Positions 7,614-15,727 of a stretch of 64,000 bases of DNA are shown in pieces. Numbering within the stretch: the stretch's first letter is position 1; the number at the start of each line of letters is the position of its first letter. The notes beneath the pieces were generated by a model, which had not been told where the DNA came from, made no database searches, and saw nothing but the letters and a program-made list of their open reading frames with translations. Source of the stretch: CAZJLP01 sp964546955. Its GTDB lineage: Bacteria; Verrucomicrobiota; Verrucomicrobiia; Opitutales; Opitutaceae. The stretch is taken from contig CAZJLP010000020.1 of NCBI GenBank assembly GCA_964546955.1, positions 15,946 to 79,945 on the forward strand. Reading direction: 5' to 3'. The translations under genes and the position numbers were made by a program.

Positions 7614-8960
7614 TCAGCTCTGCGCCGCGCGGATCATCGCGTCGGCGCTTCGTTTGACGTCCTGGTCGGCGGTGGCCCACGAGCAGACGCTGATGCGCAT
7701 GGCGGTGTGCCCCTGCCAGACGGTCACGCCAGCCCAGCACGTGCCGTCGCGCTGGATCTTCTCGATCACCTGTTTGGTTCGCTCGGCATCGCCGAAAGAA
7801 ACCAGCACCTGATTGAGCACGACGTCGTTCAAGACGGTGAAACCTGCCTCCGACAGGCGCTGTGAAAAGCGGCGGGCCTGGGCGCAATTGCGCTCGATCA
7901 GCTCCGCCACGCCGGACCGTCCGAGGGAGTGCAACGCGGCCCAGATATCGACGCCGCGGGCGCGGCGCGACAACTCGGGCGTGAAGTCGGCGGGGTTGCG
8001 ATATTCAGTCTGGGTCGGCAGGTACTCCGCTGTCATCGCCATCGCCGCGCGCAAGGACTCGGGATCGCGCACAAAGGCCAGGCCGCTGTCATAGGGCACG
8101 TTGAGCCACTTGTGCGCATCCGTCGCCCAGGAATCCGCGTTGGCGATTCCGGCGGTCAAAGCGGCCCGCGAGGGGGCGGCGGCGGCCCACAGGCCGAAGG
8201 CCCCGTCCACGTGCACCCATGCACCGGCGGCATGGGCACGCCGGCAGATGGCATCGATCGGATCGAAAGCGCCCGTGTTCACATTGCCCGCCTGCACGCA
8301 GACGATCGTGGGGCCGGACAGCGCAGGCAGCGCTTCGACGCGCATCCTCCCCTGCCCGTCGGTCGGCACTTTGATCACTCGGTTGCGGCCGAGGCCGAGG
8401 ATCCCGAGGGATTTCGTCACGGAGGGATGCGCCTCGGCGCTGACAATGACCGTGACGGGCGGCGCACCAAAGAGGCCATCGCTCTCCACGTTCCAACCAA
8501 CCCTTTTCAACACGGCATGGCGAGCCGCCGCCAAGCCACAGAGATTGGCCACGCTGCCGCCCGTGACGAAAGCGCCGCCACAGGTCGGAGGCAGGTGCAA
8601 CACGTCCAGGAGCCAGCGCAGCGCGATCTGCTCGACCATCGCGGTGCCCGGTGTCGGATGGTAGAGCCCCGTATTCTGGTCCCAGGCTGACGCAAGCCAG
8701 TTGGCCGCCAGCGCCACCGGCAGCGAGCCACCAATAACAAAACCAAAGAAGCGAGGACCGGCCATCGCCATGGTCGCGGGTGACACGATCTCATCGAGCC
8801 GGCGCAAGGTCTCCGCGGCATCGGTTGGCGCAGGAGGCAGGGGTACGTCCAGTGCCTTGAGACCGGCGATCGCGGCGGCACTCGGCGCGACGGAACGGGT
8901 TTCAAGGGCGCCGAGAAAGGCCTCCGCGCGCGACGCGGCATCGGAAAGGATGCTGGGCAT
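7614..8960 (-). CDS. Pyridoxal-phosphate-dependent decarboxylase (group II, glutamate/aromatic type)
   Basis: A 448-residue cytoplasmic PLP enzyme of the group II amino-acid decarboxylase family (Pfam Pyridoxal_deC). The PLP lysine is K284 within DAHKWLNVPYD, preceded by the cofactor-binding aspartate D252 (VHVDGAFG) and the GGSVANL phosphate region at 134-140. Length is typical of the shorter aspartate/tyrosine/diaminobutyrate decarboxylase-like members. The substrate cannot be assigned from sequence alone; no transporter or partner enzyme adjoins it. A diverged piece of the same coding sequence lies inverted at 9628-9706. Confidence 0.88.
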   Translation of the reverse strand: MPSILSDAASRAEAFLGALETRSVAPSAAAIAGLKALDVPLPPAPTDAAETLRRLDEIVSPATMAMAGPRFFGFVIGGSLPVALAANWLASAWDQNTGLYHPTPGTAMVEQIALRWLLDVLHLPPTCGGAFVTGGSVANLCGLAAARHAVLKRVGWNVESDGLFGAPPVTVIVSAEAHPSVTKSLGILGLGRNRVIKVPTDGQGRMRVEALPALSGPTIVCVQAGNVNTGAFDPIDAICRRAHAAGAWVHVDGAFGLWAAAAPSRAALTAGIANADSWATDAHKWLNVPYDSGLAFVRDPESLRAAMAMTAEYLPTQTEYRNPADFTPELSRRARGVDIWAALHSLGRSGVAELIERNCAQARRFSQRLSEAGFTVLNDVVLNQVLVSFGDAERTKQVIEKIQRDGTCWAGVTVWQGHTAMRISVCSWATADQDVKRSADAMIRAAQS

Positions 8961-9123
8961 GACCGTGTTGGTTTTGGGTTTTGGTTTTTGGGTTGGCGTT
9001 CAGCGTACAGCTTTGGCTTTAGGCCTTTTCGAGCGATCCGACGCTCGGGAGGGTGTCGATCTGTTTTTTAGGTGCAGCAGCGTCCCTCGCCCTTGAGTTG
9101 AGTGCCACCGCCGAGTCCGCGAT

Positions 9124-9531
9124 TCATTTCCGCGAGGCCGCTCGTTTTTTGGATCTCTTGGCTCGGGGATTGTACTCGAGCGCGAGGTCGATCCATGCCG
9201 CCAGGGCCGCATCCTTGCCGAGCGTCTCCGGCCGCACAAAGACATAACCGCGCATGGGCCTGCCCGTGAAATCCATCGGACCGGCGCCCCGGCGCGACAG
9301 GACCTCGTCATGCAGCGCCGGATCGAATCTCACCATCAAGCGGTTCTTCGCGGTGCCGAGGCACATCTTGTCGGCTACCTTGAAGCAGATGCCGCCCATC
9401 ATGCGCTTCGCGTCGAACGCAACGGACTTCTGAGCCAGGAGCGCGGCAATCCGGACCGCCAAGGCGTCACCTGCGGTCGCCAACATCGGGACCGAAGGCG
9501 AACCACGTTTGCGCTGCTGTTTTGCCCCCAT
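9124..9531 (-). CDS. TfoX/Sxy N-terminal domain protein
   Basis: A 135-residue protein matching the TfoX N-terminal domain (MMGGICFKVADKMCLGTAKNRLMVRFDP, then RPMRGYVFV and LAAWIDLALEYN). The same fold occurs in the competence regulator Sxy/TfoX, but stand-alone domain proteins like this one are widespread and mostly uncharacterised. The C-terminal tail is lysine/arginine rich. There is no evidence here for a competence locus, so a role in DNA uptake should not be assumed. Confidence 0.8.
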   Translation of the reverse strand: MGAKQQRKRGSPSVPMLATAGDALAVRIAALLAQKSVAFDAKRMMGGICFKVADKMCLGTAKNRLMVRFDPALHDEVLSRRGAGPMDFTGRPMRGYVFVRPETLGKDAALAAWIDLALEYNPRAKRSKKRAASRK

Positions 9532-9627
9532 GCGTGCGGATTTGGCCTAAAGTTGCCTTCAAGGATTACATCGACCGCAGCGACAATCACGCCCAAAACG
9601 GGGACCTATCTTGGTTTAGTTCGCAAG

Positions 9628-9706
9628 CCTTCGCGGGTCGCTTTGGCCGCCGGAGTCGCCAACGCGGACTCCTGGGCGACGGATGCGCAAAGTGGCTAAA
9701 AGTCGG
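9628..9706 (+). pseudogene. Inverted relic fragment of the PLP decarboxylase
   Basis: Plus-strand translation from 9628 reads PSRVALAAGVANADSWATDA, nearly the same as residues 263-282 of the decarboxylase at 7614-8960 (PSRAALTAGIANADSWATDA). One deleted base after GCGCA shifts the frame; restoring it continues as KWLKV against KWLNV. By eye the DNA match is close to 90 percent over about 75 bp. The parent is on the minus strand, so this is an inverted partial duplication. No start, no rest of the gene, and a frameshift: a relic. Confidence 0.75.
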
Positions 9707-9813
9707 CGAATTGTACGGACATGTCGTCTTTCGCTTATACCACGTTGATCTTTTCGCGCAGCCAATCATGCCGACTACAAGCGGAGGTGGTGCACTCCGC
9801 TTGAACCTAGGGA

Positions 9814-12800
9814 TTAAGCTCGTTCCAGGACGACGACGCCGTAGTCTGGGATATTGAGCGTGTATTCGCGGCGGAGACGGGCGTCCCAGCCGCCATTCGA
9901 ATGTTCGTCCTCGTTCTCGGCGGTGATCCGGTAGTCGCCCCAAGTGGAGTTGAGGAGTTCCTTGTACTCGCCCCAGGGCAGATTCAATTCGGCGAGGGAG
10001 CACTGGCCGGACCAGTTGCTGAAGTTGAGGACGACAAAAAACTCCCTCCCTTCGCCGCGCGAAAACGCGAGGAGGCCGTATTGGGCGAAGTGGACATCGA
10101 TCGGGGCCGGGCCTTCGATGCGCCGGTTACCGCGACGGATCTCGACGAGTTTCCGCCACCAAGCGCGAAGTTGTTTCGCCCATTCCGCAGATTCGTATAC
10201 GTCGAGGGGCAGCGGGGCGGAGCTGTCTTTGTCGAACTGGCGCCATTCGCCGGATTCGCAGCCCATGAACCAAAGGGGAATGCCGCGGGAAAACAGCGTG
10301 ATGGCGGCGGCAACCTTGTTGCGGCGGAAACCCTGGCCCGGGCCGGCGACGTTGACGATGCGATCGTTGACGTTGCCGACCTCATCATGGCTTTCGGGGA
10401 AATTGGTCACGGCGTGCCAGCGGCCGGCGGCGCCGTGCGTGATCTTGAGCGCGTCGGCGAGTTTGCTCATCACGTCAAAGCCCTTAGAGGCCTCGACCAG
10501 CCGGTCGTGAAACTCGTCATGCCACTGAGAATCCATCGGACCGTAATCCCAAGTAAGGTCCCATTCGTTGGGATAGTTTTCCGCGGTGAGTAGGCAGCGC
10601 GTGTCGACGCGGTGAACGGCGCTGCGGAGTCGTTGCATGAATTCCCAGCCCCCGCCAGAGCCCAGTTTCCTGACGTGGTAGGTGCCGCTGCCGCCGTAGC
10701 GGATGACGCGGGTGAAATCGAAGCGGAAGCCGTCGATCCGGTAGCGCTCCATGAAGTGAACGAGATTCTGTTCGAAGAAGTGGACGACCTGTGGGTGATC
10801 GAAGTTGATCATCGCGCCCCACTCGGTGTCGCCATCGAAGAAACTACGGCAGGCAACCTCCCAGAGCACATTATCAGAGCTGCCGGCGTGATTGAAAACG
10901 ACGTCAAGCATCACGGCGATGCCGCGTTCGTGGCAGGTGTCGACGAACTCCTTCAATGCGGCGGGGCCGCCGTACGAAGTTTCGACGGAATAGAAAAACG
11001 AAGGGTTGTAGCCCCAGCTCTGGTCGCCGGCGAATTCGCAGGTCGGCATCAGCAAGATGGCGGTGGCGTTGAGATCCTTGAGGTAGCCGGATTTGAGTTC
11101 GCGGGTGACAGCGGGAAGCCCGCGCAGATTTTGGCGGTCCGAGAAACGCGACGGATGCAGCTGGTAAATGGAGAGGTATTCCCAGCCGGGCCGCTGCCAG
11201 GCGTTGCTGCGCCACACGTGAAGGTCGTGATCGACGAGTTTTGAAGCGCTCTGAGGATCGGAGCTCTCGACCCAGTCGGCCGCGGGATCCTGGGTGAGCA
11301 GAACTTGGTTGAAGCGAAACTTGTAGCGCACGCCGTTTATGGTGGCGAATGAGTTTCCCAAGATCGTGGCTTTGGAGATTTCGGCCCACCAGTAGGCTCC
11401 GTCGCGGGTCGATTGCATGGACACAGGGGAGGCTTCCCAGCCTGTCCAATCGCCGACGATCTCCGCGGTGGCAGCGTCGGGGCAATGCACGACGAAGCGG
11501 AGGAAGTTGCCCTCGGCCCAGACGCCAGGGCGCTTGATCGCAAACGGGGGATCAAGAAAAAGATTGGGCGAGATGGCAGGTCGGAGAGGGAGTGGGTCGG
11601 ACCGGCCGAGAACGACGAATCGATGGGTTGAAACCGGGCTCGATGACGACAGTTTCAACGTGTGTCGGTCGAGCGGTTCGGTGCGATCGCCGAAGCGAAA
11701 ACGAAACGAAGTGACAATCTCGGGAAACGTGGAAAATGACCATCGGCCGGTGGGGCCGGCGGAGCGGCCGCGATGGAGGAGAGAGCGTGCTCGATTGATC
11801 CACACATCAAGGACGAGCGGGCCGCGCAAGGAGAGCTCCGGGACCTGGTCACAAATCTCGATTGTGACGGTGCGATCGGCGACCGGAGGCGCACCGAAAA
11901 GTTCATGATCACCTTCCAGAGTCCACACGCCGTTGGGGCCAACCTGCCGGAGCTGCCCGTTGCCCTCCGTAGTCCACGAGTCACCGCCCTCGCGAAGCGT
12001 TACGTTGCGCTGAGCCTCGGGATCCTCCCAGACGGCAGGAGACCCTGGAGTAAAAAAAATGAAGCCATAGCTTCGCTGGGTGTAGACGAGCTGCTCGAAA
12101 GAAAACCACCCGTCGGAAAGCGGGACGCCCGCGACGTCGGTACCGAAGTCGGAGTCTTCCTGCCAGAGGTGAAGAACGGGTGGCAAGGACGCATCGGGCT
12201 GGCGATAGCGGACATGAAGGAGACGTTTTTCGGGAGCACGAGTGCTGATCGCGTCCGCGCGACTATGCACCCAGATTTCCGATCCGTCGGCGGAGGTCCA
12301 AAGTTTGTTAGCGTAATCGGGCTCCCAGTCGGCACCGGTGTCGCCGTTTGCCGGGTTAAAAAACTTAAAGAGAAAAAGGTACCGTTCGATGCCATCCAGA
12401 TTCACAACGAAGCGGCGCCCGGTGGTTTCTGATACACCGTTAGTCACTTGGCGGGCGGCGATGCCCGGAGCTCCCGGCAGCCAAAGATAAAGGTGAGCAT
12501 TTTTGTAGCGGTTTGCCGTAATGAGGTGAATAGTCACGCGGGTAACCGCTTGGGAAAACGGATCGGCGGTGAGGACGCGGGCGGCACCGTGAACGAACCA
12601 GTAGCTTTCGTGGAAACGATAGTTGGCCGTACGGGGAAGGTGTTTGGTGTTTTGCTCCCAGTCGTTGCCTAGGCGGACCTTGGCATGGGCGGGCGTATGG
12701 ACCTGATCGTTCAGCAGCGCCTCGAAGCGGAGGGCGCCGGAAGCTTCGAGCGAGCGAAAAGAGGCGTCGAACTGTTGGGTCGAGGCGTCGCCTGCGCTTG

Positions 12801-12861
12801 GGTCGCGCCAGAGGGAAAGCTGTGGTTGCGACCAAGAAGTCCAGACGTGAAACGTGTTCAT
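9814..12861 (-). CDS. Large modular GH13 alpha-glucan enzyme, branching-enzyme-like
   Basis: A 1,015-residue protein without a signal peptide. The GH13 barrel occupies roughly residues 560-930: DVVFNHAG, the nucleophile D715 in GFRFDF, the acid/base E761 in LLTAENYP, and D826 in PESHDEVGN. The SHDE motif is the one seen in 1,4-alpha-glucan branching enzymes. A C-terminal beta domain follows. Residues 1-440 hold probably two or three beta-sandwich modules of the kind found on pullulanases (CBM41-like), and residues about 445-540 resemble the CBM48/E-set domain preceding GH13 barrels. Expected role: branching or debranching of storage glucan in the cytoplasm. Exact specificity is uncertain. Confidence 0.85.
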   Translation of the reverse strand: MNTFHVWTSWSQPQLSLWRDPSAGDASTQQFDASFRSLEASGALRFEALLNDQVHTPAHAKVRLGNDWEQNTKHLPRTANYRFHESYWFVHGAARVLTADPFSQAVTRVTIHLITANRYKNAHLYLWLPGAPGIAARQVTNGVSETTGRRFVVNLDGIERYLFLFKFFNPANGDTGADWEPDYANKLWTSADGSEIWVHSRADAISTRAPEKRLLHVRYRQPDASLPPVLHLWQEDSDFGTDVAGVPLSDGWFSFEQLVYTQRSYGFIFFTPGSPAVWEDPEAQRNVTLREGGDSWTTEGNGQLRQVGPNGVWTLEGDHELFGAPPVADRTVTIEICDQVPELSLRGPLVLDVWINRARSLLHRGRSAGPTGRWSFSTFPEIVTSFRFRFGDRTEPLDRHTLKLSSSSPVSTHRFVVLGRSDPLPLRPAISPNLFLDPPFAIKRPGVWAEGNFLRFVVHCPDAATAEIVGDWTGWEASPVSMQSTRDGAYWWAEISKATILGNSFATINGVRYKFRFNQVLLTQDPAADWVESSDPQSASKLVDHDLHVWRSNAWQRPGWEYLSIYQLHPSRFSDRQNLRGLPAVTRELKSGYLKDLNATAILLMPTCEFAGDQSWGYNPSFFYSVETSYGGPAALKEFVDTCHERGIAVMLDVVFNHAGSSDNVLWEVACRSFFDGDTEWGAMINFDHPQVVHFFEQNLVHFMERYRIDGFRFDFTRVIRYGGSGTYHVRKLGSGGGWEFMQRLRSAVHRVDTRCLLTAENYPNEWDLTWDYGPMDSQWHDEFHDRLVEASKGFDVMSKLADALKITHGAAGRWHAVTNFPESHDEVGNVNDRIVNVAGPGQGFRRNKVAAAITLFSRGIPLWFMGCESGEWRQFDKDSSAPLPLDVYESAEWAKQLRAWWRKLVEIRRGNRRIEGPAPIDVHFAQYGLLAFSRGEGREFFVVLNFSNWSGQCSLAELNLPWGEYKELLNSTWGDYRITAENEDEHSNGGWDARLRREYTLNIPDYGVVVLERA

Positions 12862-13145
12862 GGGTGTGGGTGTCTACGTTACGCGTGTGGCATAGGAGGA
12901 TCTAAAAACTCTCTGGCGTGAACGGCACTCGTTCCTGCAACGAGTACCGATGTGAATGGCGTGCAGCTGCTAGATCCATACCAGAACGCGGGTACTGCTC
13001 ATCCGACCTCAAAATGTTTCAGGAAGAGTTCTACTTCGATTGGCTGGTAATTTTGCGCGATGGCGTTCGTTGACGATCGAGCCTGACGGCTCTTCCAGCG
13101 GAGTGTCTCCGAGTAATTGGAGGGCATGTAGAGTATCCTTACCGA
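12862..13145. other. Intergenic region, no supported gene
   Basis: It contains a small hairpin CACTCGTTCCTGC/AACGAG around 12927-12947. A minus-strand frame ending near 13012 reads plausibly protein-like (LIKHLGKDTLHALQLLGD) but lacks a start codon and a recognised family; it may be the remnant of a gene. Confidence 0.4.
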
Positions 13146-13212
13146 GATGCTTGATCAGCCGCCAGTGTCCTGAAGCCGGCGCCGGTTAGGCCCGGCGTCT
13201 CGATCAAGCATC
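13146..13212. repeat. 67-bp palindromic element abutting truncated GIY-YIG gene
   Basis: Perfect 11-bp terminal inverted repeats, GATGCTTGATC (13146-13156) and GATCAAGCATC (13202-13212), enclose a GC-rich core with its own GCCGGCGCCGG palindrome. The element begins exactly where the GIY-YIG reading frame ends, which suggests that its arrival or an associated deletion truncated the gene. Confidence 0.5.
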
Positions 13213-13401
13213 CTAAGGGACCTGACAAGCAACTCGTAGAAATGCGAAGATAGTCCAAACCACGGTCCAAGGACGGTATTTCGCCGTCCATTTACTCTCG
13301 CCAGCATTGTGTTGGGTCAGCCTGACAGACACGTCAGTTGTCAGACCAACGTAGAACCTGCCTTCAGAGTTGCCCAGCCGATACACGTAATAGCTCACCA
13401 C
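13213..13401 (-). pseudogene. Truncated GIY-YIG nuclease-domain protein
   Basis: A 62-codon frame starting at GTG 13401. The residues YYVYRLGN and RFYVGLTTDVSVRLTQHNAGESKWT are the GIY-YIG core (here YYV/YVG) with the conserved arginine and HNAG. Full-length single-domain members run about 80-95 residues and end in an ERYLKS-type helix, absent here; instead the frame ends in unrelated IFAFLRVACQVP. It is probably a C-terminally broken gene, although a short functional form cannot be excluded. It starts immediately after the tRNA terminator. Confidence 0.65.
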
Positions 13402-13431
13402 TAAAAAGCCCTCCCGAGCAGTGGGAGGGCT
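13402..13431 (-). terminator. Intrinsic terminator of tRNA-Met
   Basis: On the minus strand, the stem AGCCCTCCC/GGGAGGGCT is followed by TTTTTA, only a few bases after the tRNA 3' end. A classic Rho-independent terminator. Confidence 0.9.
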
Positions 13432-13435
13432 AAAT

Positions 13436-13512
<77 letters not shown>

Positions 13513-13812
13513 ACAAAAGGGAGGGCACAAGTTGAGCGGGCGCAACCTGGTGTCAATGACGTTTGTTAAAAATCGGTCCGAAAACCAATTGCGAAGGGCG
13601 GCGAGCGGTGGAATCGCATGAACGTCACGGGAGAAGCAGCTTAAAGAATTAGTCGGCCCAGGCTGCTGCTGAAGCCGTTCCGCCGATGCGCACGCTGGGT
13701 TGATGCGAAATGAAGGGAAGCGCTGTGCAATAAAAAGCGCGCAGATTACTCTAAACAGAGCAGGTAAAAGCGAAGGGGGCTAACTTGCGCACCGCTGAGG
13801 CGTCTTCTAAAT

Positions 13813-14643
13813 TCAATGGCCGGAAACTTCGGATAAAACCGGATCCTCACGGACAGAATGAGTGTTCGCTCGAAGCGACTTTAGATCTCCTGTTTTTAAC
13901 TGATCGCCGATCGAACCGGCTATCGGCGCCGACGGCACACCGTCGAAACCCGGACGCAAAACCCGGTCTTCGACGAAGCGCACAAAGCCTCGCTGGATCG
14001 CGACTCGGATCAGTTCCGCCCGCGTCTGTACGCCGATCTTGTGCATCACATTCTGCCGGTGGCGATGCACCGTATTCGCAGATAAACTCAACTGGACAGC
14101 GGCCTGCCCGTCATCAGAACCATCGCCTATGACGGCGAAAACTCGCAGCTCCGCGGGTGTGAGCAAGCTGTGCAACGGAGGACCCCTCTCCCCTGGCGTA
14201 GGCGACCTCCAGGTGGCGCCGAAATGATTGCCACCGTCTCCCACCCGCCGGATCGCAGCCGGCAACGCCGCAGGATCATCGCGCGAGGAATCGAAGAAGC
14301 CGCCGATCCGAGCCGCGCGCAGGCAGTAACGCGCCCGTTCATCGCGCCGGCACGACACGATGAGAAGCCGACCAACTCTCCGCTCTACCGCCACGTGGGC
14401 CAGCAGATCAAGCCCATCGATGTCCGGTAGGGTCAAACCGAAGAGGCCGAGGTGCACCGCATTGTTCTGCATCGCCGCCAAGGCTGCCGTACCGGTCTGG
14501 CAAAGAGTGATTTTGGCATCGGGATATGCCTCGAGCGCGGCGCATCGTAGCGAGTCAGCAAGAAGGAGACTCCCTTTCACGATAACAATGTGAAACCGCT
14601 CCGCAGAGAACGCTGACAAAAGAGGGGAGCATGGAGGAGTCAT
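13813..14643 (-). CDS. LuxR/NarL-type regulator with degenerate receiver domain
   Basis: A 276-residue protein with the architecture of a NarL-family response regulator: receiver-like domain (about 17-140) and LuxR HTH (about 170-235; LLTPAELRVFAVI, LSLSANTVHRHRQNVMHKIGV). The receiver lacks the phosphorylation machinery. The acidic pocket is K23-G24 (IVIVKGS), the phosphoacceptor Asp is G69 (LFGLTLPD), and the conserved Lys region reads IGGFFDSS. It should therefore work without phosphorylation, perhaps sensing a ligand or a protein partner. No kinase adjoins it. It has a C-terminal extension of about 40 residues. Confidence 0.85.
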   Translation of the reverse strand: MTPPCSPLLSAFSAERFHIVIVKGSLLLADSLRCAALEAYPDAKITLCQTGTAALAAMQNNAVHLGLFGLTLPDIDGLDLLAHVAVERRVGRLLIVSCRRDERARYCLRAARIGGFFDSSRDDPAALPAAIRRVGDGGNHFGATWRSPTPGERGPPLHSLLTPAELRVFAVIGDGSDDGQAAVQLSLSANTVHRHRQNVMHKIGVQTRAELIRVAIQRGFVRFVEDRVLRPGFDGVPSAPIAGSIGDQLKTGDLKSLRANTHSVREDPVLSEVSGH

Positions 14644-15142
14644 TGAAGCAAAATCAGTGACGTGAACGCATACTCACTTTAAGCCACCGACGGAATGAAC
14701 GACACGGGGCGGTCCGGCTTCGCTGGATTTTTAAATTCAGCCAACTGTGACGTTGTCTCCCGCACCCTTATAAAAAGAGAGAACGAGAGGAGCGATGAAT
14801 GGATTTCTCGCGGACAAACGCGCCGCGAAGAGATCATATGATACATTAGCCACGGCTGGTCCCAGCGACTCGTGGCCATACAACGCAAGGTTACTATATG
14901 CTTTCTCCGCTGTCTTAAGCGTTTCATAACTTCTGCCCGCATCCGCCGGACGCCTAGAATAAATCTACCAAGCGTGAGCACCTGGTGGGTATGCGATGTG
15001 CATGATCGACAGGGAATCCGTTTCATTGGTACGGTTTGGTACCACCTCATGAGCGATTCGTGGCGACGAAATCGGACTAACAATAGAGCACATCGCGCTA
15101 AACGACTCGCCGCGGAAGGCCCGGCAGCTCCCACCGCTGCCG
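14644..15142. other. Intergenic region, no gene recognised
   Basis: About 500 bp upstream of the LuxR-type regulator, presumably carrying its promoter (a TATAAAAAG stretch near 14769). Overlapping open frames on both strands (14679-15194 minus, 14872-15198 plus) have a basic, low-complexity composition and no family resemblance, so I do not call them. Confidence 0.4.
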
Positions 15143-15181
15143 AAAAAAGCAAGGCGGGGCTCTCTTTCGAGCAGCCCCGCC
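15143..15181 (-). terminator. Strong orphan intrinsic terminator
   Basis: On the minus strand, stem GGCGGGGCT/AGCCCCGCC is extended by CTC-GAAA-GAG to a tetraloop with a single bulged G, then TTGCTTTTTT. It must end a transcript arriving from 15182-15700, where no protein gene is evident on this strand. Confidence 0.85.
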
Positions 15182-15441
15182 AGTCCAGCTTCAACTAACA
15201 GCTCCTAGTTTGAAAACGGGCCGCGCGTTGTCTAGCCCAGCGCGCGCGGAAATCCCGCAACGGGTTACCCGGGGAATCCCCGGGGGTGTGTAAATTAGTT
15301 GCGGTAGACCGGCCGAACAAGGCAGGGCTGTCCAATGTCGAATGCGGGATTGGGATCACGGATCTCGAACCAGCGGATCAGGATAATCCGTCCTACCCTG
15401 ATCTCGGATCGTGTGAGTCTGACGCGGTGGCTTCGTGGTTC

Positions 15442-15459
15442 ATCGGATGAACATCCGAT
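15442..15459. promoter_or_regulatory. Shared palindrome upstream of lyase-like gene 1
   Basis: The 18-bp palindrome ATCGGATGAACATCCGAT lies 268 bp before the start of the first paralogue. A one-base variant lies 282 bp before the second paralogue (16547-16564), while the rest of the two leaders is dissimilar. Conservation of only this site suggests a common operator or an RNA hairpin. Confidence 0.5.
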
Positions 15460-15727
15460 TTAATTAGCCAGGCCCAATTTGGTCTAATCGGCGCACGGCT
15501 CACGCCGTCAAGTCAACACCCCGGCAGCGCGCTTAGTCACGCACCCCTTATCGAGACTAATTCGCGTGGCCTTACTCCCCACCCTTTCCATTGTTCGCGG
15601 CACCCCCCGTTCGCTCCGTTCGAGCGATCTCTGACGAGGCCGGTGGAAAGTTCACCCCCGCGGCATCCGCCGCGTATCCAAGCGCTGGTGACAACACCGG
15701 CGCATCACCCCAGAAAGAAATCAGACC

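Larger units (their letters stand above)
15143..15460 (-). ncRNA. Candidate small RNA ending at a strong intrinsic terminator
   Basis: A very strong minus-strand terminator (15143-15181) has no coding gene in front of it: the next gene to the right (15728) points the other way. The 280 bp before the terminator contain stable hairpins (GATCAGG/CCTGATC; CCCGGGGATTCCCCGGG) and a 51-codon frame (stop at 15295) without ATG, GTG or TTG. The simplest reading is an untranslated RNA. I could not match it to tmRNA, 6S, SRP or RNase P RNA. The 5' end is a guess. Confidence 0.3.

Noticed and set aside
9124..9531. Competence regulator TfoX
   Set aside because: Only the N-terminal TfoX domain is present and no competence genes adjoin; naming it a competence regulator would overstate the evidence.
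14679..15194. 171-codon minus-strand frame upstream of the LuxR-type gene
   Set aside because: Basic, cysteine/arginine-rich composition without any domain; its beginning overlaps a strong terminator hairpin, so it is unlikely to be translated.
15295..15460. Minus-strand frame reading RWFEIRDPNPAFDIGQPC
   Set aside because: Looks protein-like at first sight but has no ATG, GTG or TTG in frame and no recognised family; treated as part of a possible non-coding RNA.
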